Of a stretch of 64,000 bases of DNA, positions 53,915 to 62,159 are shown piece after piece (position 1 is the first letter of the stretch; every line of letters starts with the position of its first letter). The DNA is taken from NCBI GenBank assembly GCA_900142905.1, contig FSRV01000002.1, positions 3,224,001-3,288,000 on the forward strand, given 5' to 3'. Below the pieces are notes generated by a model, which made no database searches, was not told the DNA's origin, and saw nothing but the letters and a program-made list of their open reading frames with translations. The DNA comes from Burkholderia sp. GAS332 (GTDB lineage: Bacteria; Pseudomonadota; Gammaproteobacteria; Burkholderiales; Burkholderiaceae). A program made the position numbers and the translations under genes.

Positions 53915-54462
53915 TCTTGCCTCGCGTAAGTTCGTGTTTCGCTGGAGAGTGTTCCCCCGAGGCACACACCTTACGCATACAGCCGGGACCTCAGAAGGTG
54001 TTTTCCGGCCATCCGCCTTGCGCTCTGAAGCGTTCATCGGTTAAGCACCGACGAACGCCACGGCAAGTGCCCCCCTGCAATGCCCTTTCTATTGCCGGCA
54101 CGAGGAATGCCGAGCGACTAACACGTTAGCGCGCGTGTTTGGCCACTTTCAACCTAGTCTCCCAGGAGCAAGGTCCGCATATTGTTTCCGGTTAGTCCGG
54201 CAAAGCCGCCTGGCAGTCATCGCGCCCATTTGCGGAAGATCCCGACCCTCAAACCGGCATAAAGGTGACACCAGCGTCGTTCGCATGGCAGCGCTCTGAC
54301 GCTCTCCGGTGCCCGTCCGTGAACGCGCTTCCTTTAGCGCAAACTGCGTCGGAATACTCGGACCGGGTGCGTCGATTTTCACTTGAGTGCGAACACTCCA
54401 ATTGGCCGCTACTGCTGACTATCCATCGATTTCTCTCACACTATTTGCTCGGAGCAGACTCC
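53915..54462. other. Divergent control region before the second nic cluster
   Basis: About 550 bases without a gene. CTAACACGTTAG at 54118-54129 is an inverted repeat with a two-base centre. AACACG and CGTGTT flank its right side as a second, longer symmetry. I do not see the nicC/nicT-type element here, which suggests a different regulator. Confidence 0.45.
54118..54129. promoter_or_regulatory. Inverted repeat CTAACACGTTAG upstream of the second nicE
   Basis: Arms CTAAC and GTTAG flank AC. It lies between the divergent aminotransferase and nicE2 genes, 204 bases from the former start and 334 from the latter. A candidate operator, supported by symmetry only. Confidence 0.4.
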
Positions 54463-55215
54463 ATGACCAAGACCTTTCGCATCGGCCAAATCGTGCCCAG
54501 TTCAAACACTACGATGGAGACAGAAATCCCCACAATGCTCCGCCTGCGCGAAACGATTCGCCCCGAGCGATTCACGTTTCACTCCAGTCGCATGCGGATG
54601 AAGAAAGTCGTGAAAGAAGAACTCGCCGCGATGGACGCGGAATCGGACCGCTGCGCGCTTGAGCTCTCGGACGCCCGTGTCGACGTGCTCGGCTACGCAT
54701 GCCTTGTCGCCATCATGGCAATGGGTCATGGCTACCACCGCGTGTCGCAGGAACGACTGACGAAGCACACAGTCGGGAACGGCGCGCAGGCACCTGTCAT
54801 CACAAGCGCAGGAGCTCTGGTGGACGCCCTAAAGGTAATCGGCGCGAAACGAATCGTGGTCGTCGCGCCGTACATGAAGCCGCTCACCGAACTGGTAGTG
54901 AGTTACATCCGCAATGAAGGTTATGAGGTCCTCGACTATCGCGCATTGGAGATTCCCGACAACCTGGATGTCGGCCGGCACGATCCGGCGCGTCTCCCTG
55001 GAATCGTCAAGCAGCTCGACTATGCCGACGCGGACGCGATCGTGCTGTCGGCGTGTGTGCAGATGCCGTCGCTTCCCGCAGTCGCTCAGGTAGAAGCCAT
55101 GACCGGTAAACCGGTAATCACAGCCGCCATCGCGACGACCTACGCGATGTTGCGCGAACTCGACCTTGAGCCGGTCGTTCCGGGCGCGGGCGCGCTCCTC
55201 TCGGGTGCATTCTGA
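54463..55215 (+). CDS. nicE: Maleate cis-trans isomerase, second copy
   Basis: A 250-residue paralogue of the protein at 32232 with the same two catalytic cysteines C80 and C198 and SSNTTMETEIP. About 90 percent of residues are identical by eye, but many third codon positions differ, so the copies are old or were acquired separately. The ATG at 54463 follows GGAGCAGACTCC. It starts a nicE-D-X-F unit with the same order as the first cluster. Confidence 0.94.
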   Translation: MTKTFRIGQIVPSSNTTMETEIPTMLRLRETIRPERFTFHSSRMRMKKVVKEELAAMDAESDRCALELSDARVDVLGYACLVAIMAMGHGYHRVSQERLTKHTVGNGAQAPVITSAGALVDALKVIGAKRIVVVAPYMKPLTELVVSYIRNEGYEVLDYRALEIPDNLDVGRHDPARLPGIVKQLDYADADAIVLSACVQMPSLPAVAQVEAMTGKPVITAAIATTYAMLRELDLEPVVPGAGALLSGAF

Positions 55216-55256
55216 ACCGCGAGCTAGCGGCCGAACCGTCCCATTGGAGCCATTGC

Positions 55257-56102
55257 ATGTCGACCACCTTCCTGTATGGCGCGAACGTTTATGCCAACAA
55301 CATCCGCCAGCACTACCTTCGATACCACCACGCCACGAGCGAGACGTCGCAACGGCCTTCCGTCGTCATCGTCCCTGGCATTACAAGTCCGGCCGTGACA
55401 TGGGGATTTGTCGGCGAAGTGTTTGGCCGACAATTCGATACCTATGTACTCGACGTTCGGGGTCGCGGCCTCTCCGAAGCGTCGGACGAACTTGATTACA
55501 GCCTTGGCGCCCAGGCAGACGACCTTGCGGGATTCGTCGCGGCTCTCGGCCTCGATCGCTTTGCATTCGTCGGGCACTCCATGGGCGCGCGCATTGCGGC
55601 AAGAGCCGCCCGACGCGCACCGCGAGGCCTTACGTCGGTCGTGCTCGTCGACCCGCCGGTCTCCGGTCCGGGGCGTCGAGCGTACCCAGGCCAATTGCCC
55701 TGGTACATCAATTCGATGGCCCTCGCCCGCAAAGGCACCGACGCCGAGGGTATGCGCGAATTTTGTCCCACCTGGACAGAGGAGGAACGCCAGCTGCGCG
55801 CGGAATGGCTACACACCTGCGACGAGCGTGCGGTGATTGCTTCTTATGAAGGCTTTCATAGCGATGACTTCCACGCGGATGCAGCGCATCTTGAAGTCCC
55901 GTCATTTCTGATTACAGCGGAACGAGGCGATGTGGTTCGCGACGAAGACGTCGTTGAACTGCAAGGGCTGAATCAATCGATGGAGCATGTTCGCGTACCT
56001 GATGCCGGCCACATGATTCCCTGGGACAACGCCGAAGGTTTTTACGAAGCGTTCGGCACATTCCTTGGCGCAAAACTTGTCTATGAGCGCCTGATCGCCT
56101 AG
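55257..56102 (+). CDS. nicD: N-formylmaleamate deformylase, second copy
   Basis: A 281-residue alpha/beta hydrolase paralogous to 33012-33839. GHSMGARIAARAA, VVLVDPPVSGPG and VPDAGHMIPWDN carry the Ser, Asp and His of the triad. The ATG at 55257 has GGAG eight bases upstream. The C-terminus is a few residues longer (AKLVYERLIA). Confidence 0.94.
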   Translation: MSTTFLYGANVYANNIRQHYLRYHHATSETSQRPSVVIVPGITSPAVTWGFVGEVFGRQFDTYVLDVRGRGLSEASDELDYSLGAQADDLAGFVAALGLDRFAFVGHSMGARIAARAARRAPRGLTSVVLVDPPVSGPGRRAYPGQLPWYINSMALARKGTDAEGMREFCPTWTEEERQLRAEWLHTCDERAVIASYEGFHSDDFHADAAHLEVPSFLITAERGDVVRDEDVVELQGLNQSMEHVRVPDAGHMIPWDNAEGFYEAFGTFLGAKLVYERLIA

Positions 56103-56132
56103 CACATCCATGCCCGCCAAAAGGAGAACCTG

Positions 56133-57182
56133 ATGTCCATTAGCGACTATGAGCTTATCGAGGCCTGGAAAAAAGTCCTCAAACTTTCGCGCCTTGAGCC
56201 CGGCCAGAACGTCACCATCCTGACAAGCGCTGCCACGCACCCGCAAACCCTGGCATGCGCCCTGATAGCAACGCAGGCGATGGGGGCGGTGGTCAACCGG
56301 TTGGATCTGCCGCCGGTGAATGGTGAGAAAGCATTCAGCCGGGATTCGCTGTCGTACCTGGGGACAACACCGCTTACAGGCAATCGCTCTGCTATTGCGG
56401 CTCTGAAAGAGAGCGACCTCGTACTGGACCTCATGACGTTGCTTTTCTCTCCAGAACAGCACGACATCCTGAAGTCCGGCACCAAGATCCTTCTTGCGGT
56501 GGAGCCACCCGAAGTTTTGGCCCGTCTCGTCCCATCCAGGGAAGACCGAACTCGCGTGCTCAGCGCTGCCAGCAAGATTGGTCGCGCTCGCGAAATGCGT
56601 GTGCATTCCCACGCGGGAACCTCGCTTGTCTGTCCGCTCGGAGAATTCGGACCTACCGCCGAATACGGCTTCGTCGATGAGCCCGGGCGCTGGGACCACT
56701 GGCCGAGCGGTTTCGCGCTGACCTATCCGAACGACCGGACCGCACACGGCACGATCGTGATCGACCGCGGCGACATTCTTTTGCCGCAAAAACGATACGT
56801 GAGCGACCCCATTCAGTTGACGGTCGAAGACGGTTACGCAACGAGAATCGAGGGCGGCGTCGACGCCGCCCTCCTGCGCGATTATATGGAGACTTTTGGC
56901 GACCCCGAGGGCTACGCCATCTCTCACATCGGCTGGGGGCTTCAGCCTCGCGCGCGTTGGTCAACGCTCGGTCTATACGATCGCGAGGCAACCATCGGCA
57001 TGGACGCCCGCGCCTTTGATGGCAATTTCCTCTTTTCGCTCGGACCGAACAACGAAGGCGGAGGTACTCGCACGACGACATGTCACATCGACATTCCCCT
57101 GCGTGCTTGCACGGTCGAACTCGACGGCACGCCGGTAGTTAAGGAAGGCCGCGTCATCCATACCTTGAACGACAAGTCGTAA
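56133..57182 (+). CDS. nicX: 2,5-dihydroxypyridine 5,6-dioxygenase, second copy
   Basis: A 349-residue paralogue of 33859-34917 with the late HxD iron motif in TTCHIDIPL and the conserved EYGFVDEPGRWDHWPSGFAL. AAGGAGAA precedes the ATG. It stops one base before the nicF copy. Presence of a second ring-opening enzyme means this cluster also handles 2,5-dihydroxypyridine. Confidence 0.94.
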   Translation: MSISDYELIEAWKKVLKLSRLEPGQNVTILTSAATHPQTLACALIATQAMGAVVNRLDLPPVNGEKAFSRDSLSYLGTTPLTGNRSAIAALKESDLVLDLMTLLFSPEQHDILKSGTKILLAVEPPEVLARLVPSREDRTRVLSAASKIGRAREMRVHSHAGTSLVCPLGEFGPTAEYGFVDEPGRWDHWPSGFALTYPNDRTAHGTIVIDRGDILLPQKRYVSDPIQLTVEDGYATRIEGGVDAALLRDYMETFGDPEGYAISHIGWGLQPRARWSTLGLYDREATIGMDARAFDGNFLFSLGPNNEGGGTRTTTCHIDIPLRACTVELDGTPVVKEGRVIHTLNDKS

Positions 57183-57183
57183 C

Positions 57184-57834
57184 ATGAAACACATCTCTGA
57201 ACATGCCGAATCGCTCGTCTACCAGAACCAGGGGTTCGGCACTCCCCTTGAACCCAAGGGAAATGTTGCGCTCCTCATTGTCGATTTCGTAGTGGGCTTC
57301 GCCGACCCGCAGGTGTTCGGCGGCGGGAATATCCCCCTCGCAATCGAACGCACACGCTTCGCCCTTTCCACTGCCCGACAGCGCGGCTGGCCCGTTGCTC
57401 ACAGCAGAATCGTCTACGCCGACAACAGAAGCGATGACAACGTTTTCTCGCTGAAAGTGCCCGGCATGGCGACACTCACTGAGCACAATCCAAACAGCGC
57501 GATCGTGCCCGAGCTTGCTCCCGAAGAGGGCGAGATCGTTGTGCGCAAAACAGTGCCTAGTGCGTTCTTCGGGACACAACTGGCTCCCTGGTTGTCCCAA
57601 CGCGCTGTGCAGACTCTTCTCGTGGCGGGCGCCGTAACCAGCGGATGCGTCCGTGCAAGCGTGGTGGACGCGATGTCGTTCGGCTTCCGTCCATTGGTGC
57701 TTTCGGATTGTGTCGGCGACAGGGCCATCGCACCTCACGACGCGAGCCTATTCGATATGGCGCAGAAGTACGCAGCAGTCTTGCCTTTCGATCAAGCGCT
57801 TGCCGCAATTGACTTCGCTGCTCGGCGTGACTGA
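57184..57834 (+). CDS. nicF: Maleamate amidohydrolase, second copy
   Basis: A 216-residue cysteine hydrolase paralogous to 34929-35573, with LLIVDFVVGFADP (Asp), VVRKTVPSAF (Lys) and AVTSGCVRASVVDAM (Cys). Only one base separates it from nicX, which suggests translational coupling. It is the last gene of the second lower pathway. Confidence 0.94.
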   Translation: MKHISEHAESLVYQNQGFGTPLEPKGNVALLIVDFVVGFADPQVFGGGNIPLAIERTRFALSTARQRGWPVAHSRIVYADNRSDDNVFSLKVPGMATLTEHNPNSAIVPELAPEEGEIVVRKTVPSAFFGTQLAPWLSQRAVQTLLVAGAVTSGCVRASVVDAMSFGFRPLVLSDCVGDRAIAPHDASLFDMAQKYAAVLPFDQALAAIDFAARRD

Positions 57835-58040
57835 TTGGCAACCTGCCTGAGTACAGAGTGCCTCCCACAGCCCGCTCAATATGCTCCCCATTCCAACCAA
57901 CAGAAAACGAGGATGTCCTGTCGTCGCCCGAACCCAAGGGATTGCGAGAAGATCGCGCGCACAGTTCAACAGACGAAGGTTCTTCTCGCTCGCAGGTTCA
58001 CGCGAGCGTCGCTACTCGATAGAACTCAACTTCTAAGCAG

Positions 58041-59334
58041 ATGACCATAATCGAGAACCCGCGCTTGTCCCGATGTCTGATCGCGACCGCGGCCGCGATT
58101 GCACTGACATCCCCAAAGGCTTCCGCAACGGACTACGCTGCTCCTTTGGCTCGCGGCGAATATCTGGCGCGCGCTGGGGATTGCGCCGCATGCCATACGA
58201 CGGCCGCGCAAAAGCCTTTCGGCGGCGGCCTGGCGATGAAGACACCCCTTGGTATCGTCTACTCGACCAATATCTCTCCCGATCCGGTCAAGGGCATCGG
58301 GAGCTACACGGAAGCGGATTTCGGCCGCGCGCTGCGTGAAGGCGTTGCCAGGGACGGCCATAATCTTTACCCGGCGATGCCCTATCCTTCTTATGCGAAG
58401 GTGTCGGATGCTGACGTCAAAGCGCTCTACGCCTACTTCATGCACGGTGTAAAGCCGGTTCGCGAACCGAACCGACCTACCTCTATACCCTGGCCGCTTA
58501 GCATGCGTTGGCCACTGAAAATCTGGAAATCTTTTCTTCCTTGAGCAGCGCGTGTATCAGCCCAAAGAAGGGCGCGGAAAAGATTGGAATCGCGGCGCTT
58601 ATCTTGTACAGGGTCTGGGACATTGCGGCTCGTGCCATACGCCGCGTGGATTTGGATTCCAGGAAAAGGCGCTTGATGAGACAGGCGATGCCTACCTGAG
58701 CGGCGCGCCGATTGAAAACTGGTATGCGTCGAACCTCACTGCTGGCAAGCGAACTGGTCTGGGACGCTGGAGCAGCGCCGACATCACCGCGTTTCTCAAA
58801 ACCGGTACCAGTTCACAGGCTTCAGCGTTCGGCTCGATGACCGAAGTCATCAACAACAGCACACAGTTTCTGTCCGACGAAGACCTGCGGAGCATCGCTG
58901 TCTATCTGACGTCTTTAAAGCCTGCGAAGGGTTCCGATTCTCCGCCGTACGTGTACAAAGCTTCGAATACCCAGTCTCTCATGCGCGCGACGCTGACTGA
59001 TGAAGGCGCTCGCGTTTACACCAAGTTCTGCATGCACTGCCATGGAGCCGATGGACAGTCTCGTTCCCCGTTTATTTCTCCACTCGCTGGCAACCCAAAC
59101 TTACTTGAAAAGGATGATTCTTCCGCAATCAACGTGACGCTCAATGGGACTTCGGATATCGTGCTTCGCGGGGTGGCTGCACCTTACGTGATGCCCGGTT
59201 TCCGGCTAACACTGAGCGACACGCAGATTGCTCAGGTTGTTTCCTTTATCCGACGCAGTTGGGGGAATGAAGCTCCATTGACGTCAACAGGGGCGGTATC
59301 GAAACTTCGGAAATCCACCGAAGTGCCGCGATAA
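58041..59334 (+). pseudogene. Triheme cytochrome c, frameshifted
   Basis: Two adjoining frames together make one alcohol-dehydrogenase-type triheme cytochrome c of about 430 residues. The first (58041-58544) has a signal peptide and CAACHT, then MPYPSYAKVSDADVKALYAYF, and ends at ...RWPLKIWKSFLP stop. The second (from about 58531) continues LEQRVYQPKEG with CGSCHT and CMHCHG. One extra or two missing bases at 58530-58541 explain the break. It resembles the cytochrome half of nicB and would accept electrons from a molybdenum hydroxylase. If real, the shift removes two hemes. Confidence 0.82.
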
Positions 59335-59382
59335 TCCCTGCAGCGACCCGCAGCCCCATGTGATTTGGCCTGACCGGCAGAC

Positions 59383-60807
59383 CTAACTCCGCGGAACGCT
59401 TGCTTCGACAACCCGTCCGCGCACGATCCATTCAGCGTAGATGACAACAAAAACGAGCAGGCCAATAGCGAACCACGAAGCGACATCGAAAGGCGGCGGC
59501 GGCAACGGGGTCAACTCTGCCTTTGTTGCAAGCAACATGATGCCCAAGGTGACAAAAGGTGCGATATAGGTCCGAAGACCCGAATTACCTTTCGACTTTC
59601 CATGGACGACAGCACTGACGCAGATGAGGATGTAGTTTGAGATCAGGAAGAGCGTGACGCCGAAATAGAGCCAGGTGAAAAAGGTGATGGCGCCATCCGG
59701 GCGGTCACCGAGCATGCAATACCCGATCGCAAAGGAAGCGACCGTCAAGACCGCCAGCACGGTAATGGATATCCAGGGTGACTGCCGGGAATCAAGAACA
59801 GCGAAGCTTGCGGGCAGATAACGGTCCTCCGCCATGGCGAGCATCACTCTCGCGATGTAGTTGATGAAGCTGATCACGCCGGCGAACGCCGAAGCCGCAA
59901 CGAGCGTAAGGGTGGCAATGGCAAACCCCTTGCCTACATAGGTCGTTCCGAGTTTGCTGATGACTTCGGGTCCGTTTTTCCCCCAGAGATCGGCGAGCGA
60001 ATTGGAAGGCAGAGCAGCCGAGAACGCCAGCGACGTGAGCAGGTAGAAGAGCGCTGCGGCGCCAATACTTCCATAGACGGCCCACGGAATATGCCGCTTC
60101 GGATTTCTTGCCTCCCCGGCGAGATAGATGGCGCTCTCGCTGCCCGCCAGCGTAATCACAGCGACGCCGACCGAAAGCATCATGCCCGACTCACCTGCCC
60201 CGCCTTGGGGTGACTGATACAGCGTTGACCACGGGACAGCGTTCAACCCGACATGCCCAATGATCGTCACATCAAGAAAAATGATGGCAATCATCCCGCA
60301 GCCGATAATTGTTAACACGACGCGAGCCGAGACGTCCGCGCCCAGATACGAAACGAGGAACGCGAGCGGAGTCAGAATCGCCACCCACAGCAACCAGCTC
60401 TGTGCGAATACGTTGGATGGCGCCCATGCTCCGACGATAAGCTGGAGAAGGTAGGCCGCCGACACCACCGTCGCAGGTATCGAGAAGAGACCATTCAGCA
60501 CGAGCGCCCCGCCGAACCATAATGCGGCGCGCCGCCCGAGTGTCGAGCCGACCATACCGTAGAGACCGCCCGTCGAGGTCACGTTGTCGGCCAGCGAAAC
60601 GATGGTGATACCGTAGAACATCATGGCGAAGCCGGCCAGCAGAAATGCCGCTGCAATGCCGTGACCGGAAAGTGCAGCGATCACCGATCCGACAACAATG
60701 CAGTTGTAGGGCGGCGCCATCGATCCCAGGGCCTGCGCATACAAGCCGGCGAACCCGAGTCCTTCGGAGCGTACCTCGACCTCTCCGATACCATTCACTT
60801 CATTCAT
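59383..60807 (-). CDS. APC-family permease
   Basis: A 474-residue membrane transporter with about 12 helices. Family marks are GLYAQALGSMAPPYNCIVVGS, NVTSTGGLYGMVGSTLGRRAA, ITLAGSESAIYLAGEARNPKRHIPWA and INYIARVMLAMAEDRYLP. The ATG at 60807 starts MNEVNGIGEVEV; a TTG 11 codons earlier is also open. It lies between the second nic unit and the oxygenase and molybdenum subunit genes, so uptake of the N-heterocyclic substrate is plausible but not shown. Confidence 0.85.
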   Translation of the reverse strand: MNEVNGIGEVEVRSEGLGFAGLYAQALGSMAPPYNCIVVGSVIAALSGHGIAAAFLLAGFAMMFYGITIVSLADNVTSTGGLYGMVGSTLGRRAALWFGGALVLNGLFSIPATVVSAAYLLQLIVGAWAPSNVFAQSWLLWVAILTPLAFLVSYLGADVSARVVLTIIGCGMIAIIFLDVTIIGHVGLNAVPWSTLYQSPQGGAGESGMMLSVGVAVITLAGSESAIYLAGEARNPKRHIPWAVYGSIGAAALFYLLTSLAFSAALPSNSLADLWGKNGPEVISKLGTTYVGKGFAIATLTLVAASAFAGVISFINYIARVMLAMAEDRYLPASFAVLDSRQSPWISITVLAVLTVASFAIGYCMLGDRPDGAITFFTWLYFGVTLFLISNYILICVSAVVHGKSKGNSGLRTYIAPFVTLGIMLLATKAELTPLPPPPFDVASWFAIGLLVFVVIYAEWIVRGRVVEASVPRS

Positions 60808-60889
60808 AGTGGCCACTTCTGTTAACCGAGAGTAATGCAAGGGAGCGATTCGCCGTTACTTCGCCGCCCGAAGCCGCGGCCGTCAGCAC

Positions 60890-61807
60890 TCACGGCATTC
60901 CAGCAGCGTGCTTTCCTTCGGCAAGAATATTCTCATCATAAGGACTCGCCGCCGCGGCAATGCTGAAGTCGGCGCCCTTGAGAACGATGCTAGGTTCATT
61001 CATTTCCACCCAGCCGCAGTACGGTGTGCACATCTTGTAGCCGAGCAGTTCCTGAACACGCTCAGGGTACTTCTTCACGGTTTCCTTCGGCACAACGAGG
61101 TATTGGTTCTCTTCCTGACGTCGATATCCCTGAGTAAACGAGAGTGCAACTGCGACACGACGCTGGTTCTCGGTCGAGTTAGCGCCGCCGCCGTGATAGC
61201 AGCTACCGAAGTACATGAGTCCGGAGCCACGCTTCATCTCGGTCGGAACCGCTTCCTCTAGCCGCGGACGCCGGTCCATGTCCCATTTGTGGCTGCCCGG
61301 GATAACCATCGTTCCGCCATTGGTAGCCGTGAAGTCCGTGCCGGCAAACAGCGTTTGCAGCAGTGTCTGTTGCAGCGCAGGGTGATGAACATGGAACATG
61401 CCATCGTCGCGGTGAAGATCCTGCGCTTTCTGCCCCGGCCAGATGTCGATCGCCTGGGTGCAGCATACCTGAATGGTCGGCTTCACCATGACACGCGCCT
61501 CACCCGACATCATCGGAAAAGGATACGCCAGCGAACGCTCCGCCGTGGCGATGAATTGCGGTTGCGTAATCATCTCCGCAGTGTGCAACGATTTGGCGAA
61601 CAGTGCGGACACACGTCGCGTTCTCGCACCTGAGAAACCATCGGCACTGAACGGCACTCGATCGAGGAAAGGTTGAACATCTGCAAAGAACGCGTCGAGC
61701 GTCTTCTGGGAGATCATGTCCTCGATGATAATCGCGCCGTCACGCTCGAGAATCTCGCAGATGTTGTCGACTGACGTGGTATTGGATACTCGCTGCAGGG
61801 CACTCAT
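60890..61807 (-). CDS. Phytanoyl-CoA dioxygenase (PhyH)-family Fe(II)/2-oxoglutarate oxygenase
   Basis: A 305-residue enzyme of the PhyH family. The iron ligands are visible as LHRDDGMF (HxD) and a distal histidine in GSCYHGGGANSTENQRRVAVALSF, with an arginine nearby to hold 2-oxoglutarate. NGGTMVIPGSHKWD is a typical family loop. It would hydroxylate a small organic substrate with O2 and 2-oxoglutarate. It shares a strand with the molybdenum subunit and APC genes and may act in the same pathway. The substrate is unknown. Confidence 0.87.
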   Translation of the reverse strand: MSALQRVSNTTSVDNICEILERDGAIIIEDMISQKTLDAFFADVQPFLDRVPFSADGFSGARTRRVSALFAKSLHTAEMITQPQFIATAERSLAYPFPMMSGEARVMVKPTIQVCCTQAIDIWPGQKAQDLHRDDGMFHVHHPALQQTLLQTLFAGTDFTATNGGTMVIPGSHKWDMDRRPRLEEAVPTEMKRGSGLMYFGSCYHGGGANSTENQRRVAVALSFTQGYRRQEENQYLVVPKETVKKYPERVQELLGYKMCTPYCGWVEMNEPSIVLKGADFSIAAAASPYDENILAEGKHAAGMP

Positions 61808-62159
61808 ATAAACTCCATCCTAGACTAACGGCTTTCACCAGATTATTTACTGAACAAAAGATTCTTCACGCACCGTGATAGCGGACGGAGCCTCGTCGAA
61901 CAAGTTATCGTCAGAACAATATTGATTCCTTGGACACAGGCGCCGAGGTCCACCAGGCTCCGCACACGTCATTCAAAAAGCCACGCTTTATCGTATTCCT
62001 GTTAGTCCCGTCCGCTCAGGTGTCAAACGGCCAATTGCTGCATCCATCAAGCGATGTGCAGCCTGCAGCCTGATTGCGACGCAAGTCTGCCGATAGCCGT
62101 TACCCAATGAGTTGGCAGTTCCCAGGAACCGTCGGAAGTTCGCTCAAATCAACTGACCA
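61808..62159. other. Intergenic region
   Basis: About 350 bases between two leftward genes. It is AT-richer near 61840-61990 and probably holds the promoter of the PhyH gene. I see no gene or clear palindrome. Confidence 0.35.

Noticed and set aside
55902..56927. Leftward frame of 341 codons opposite the second nicX
   Set aside because: Antisense to a gene with strong similarity to the first nicX copy. The same kind of shadow appears opposite the first copy.
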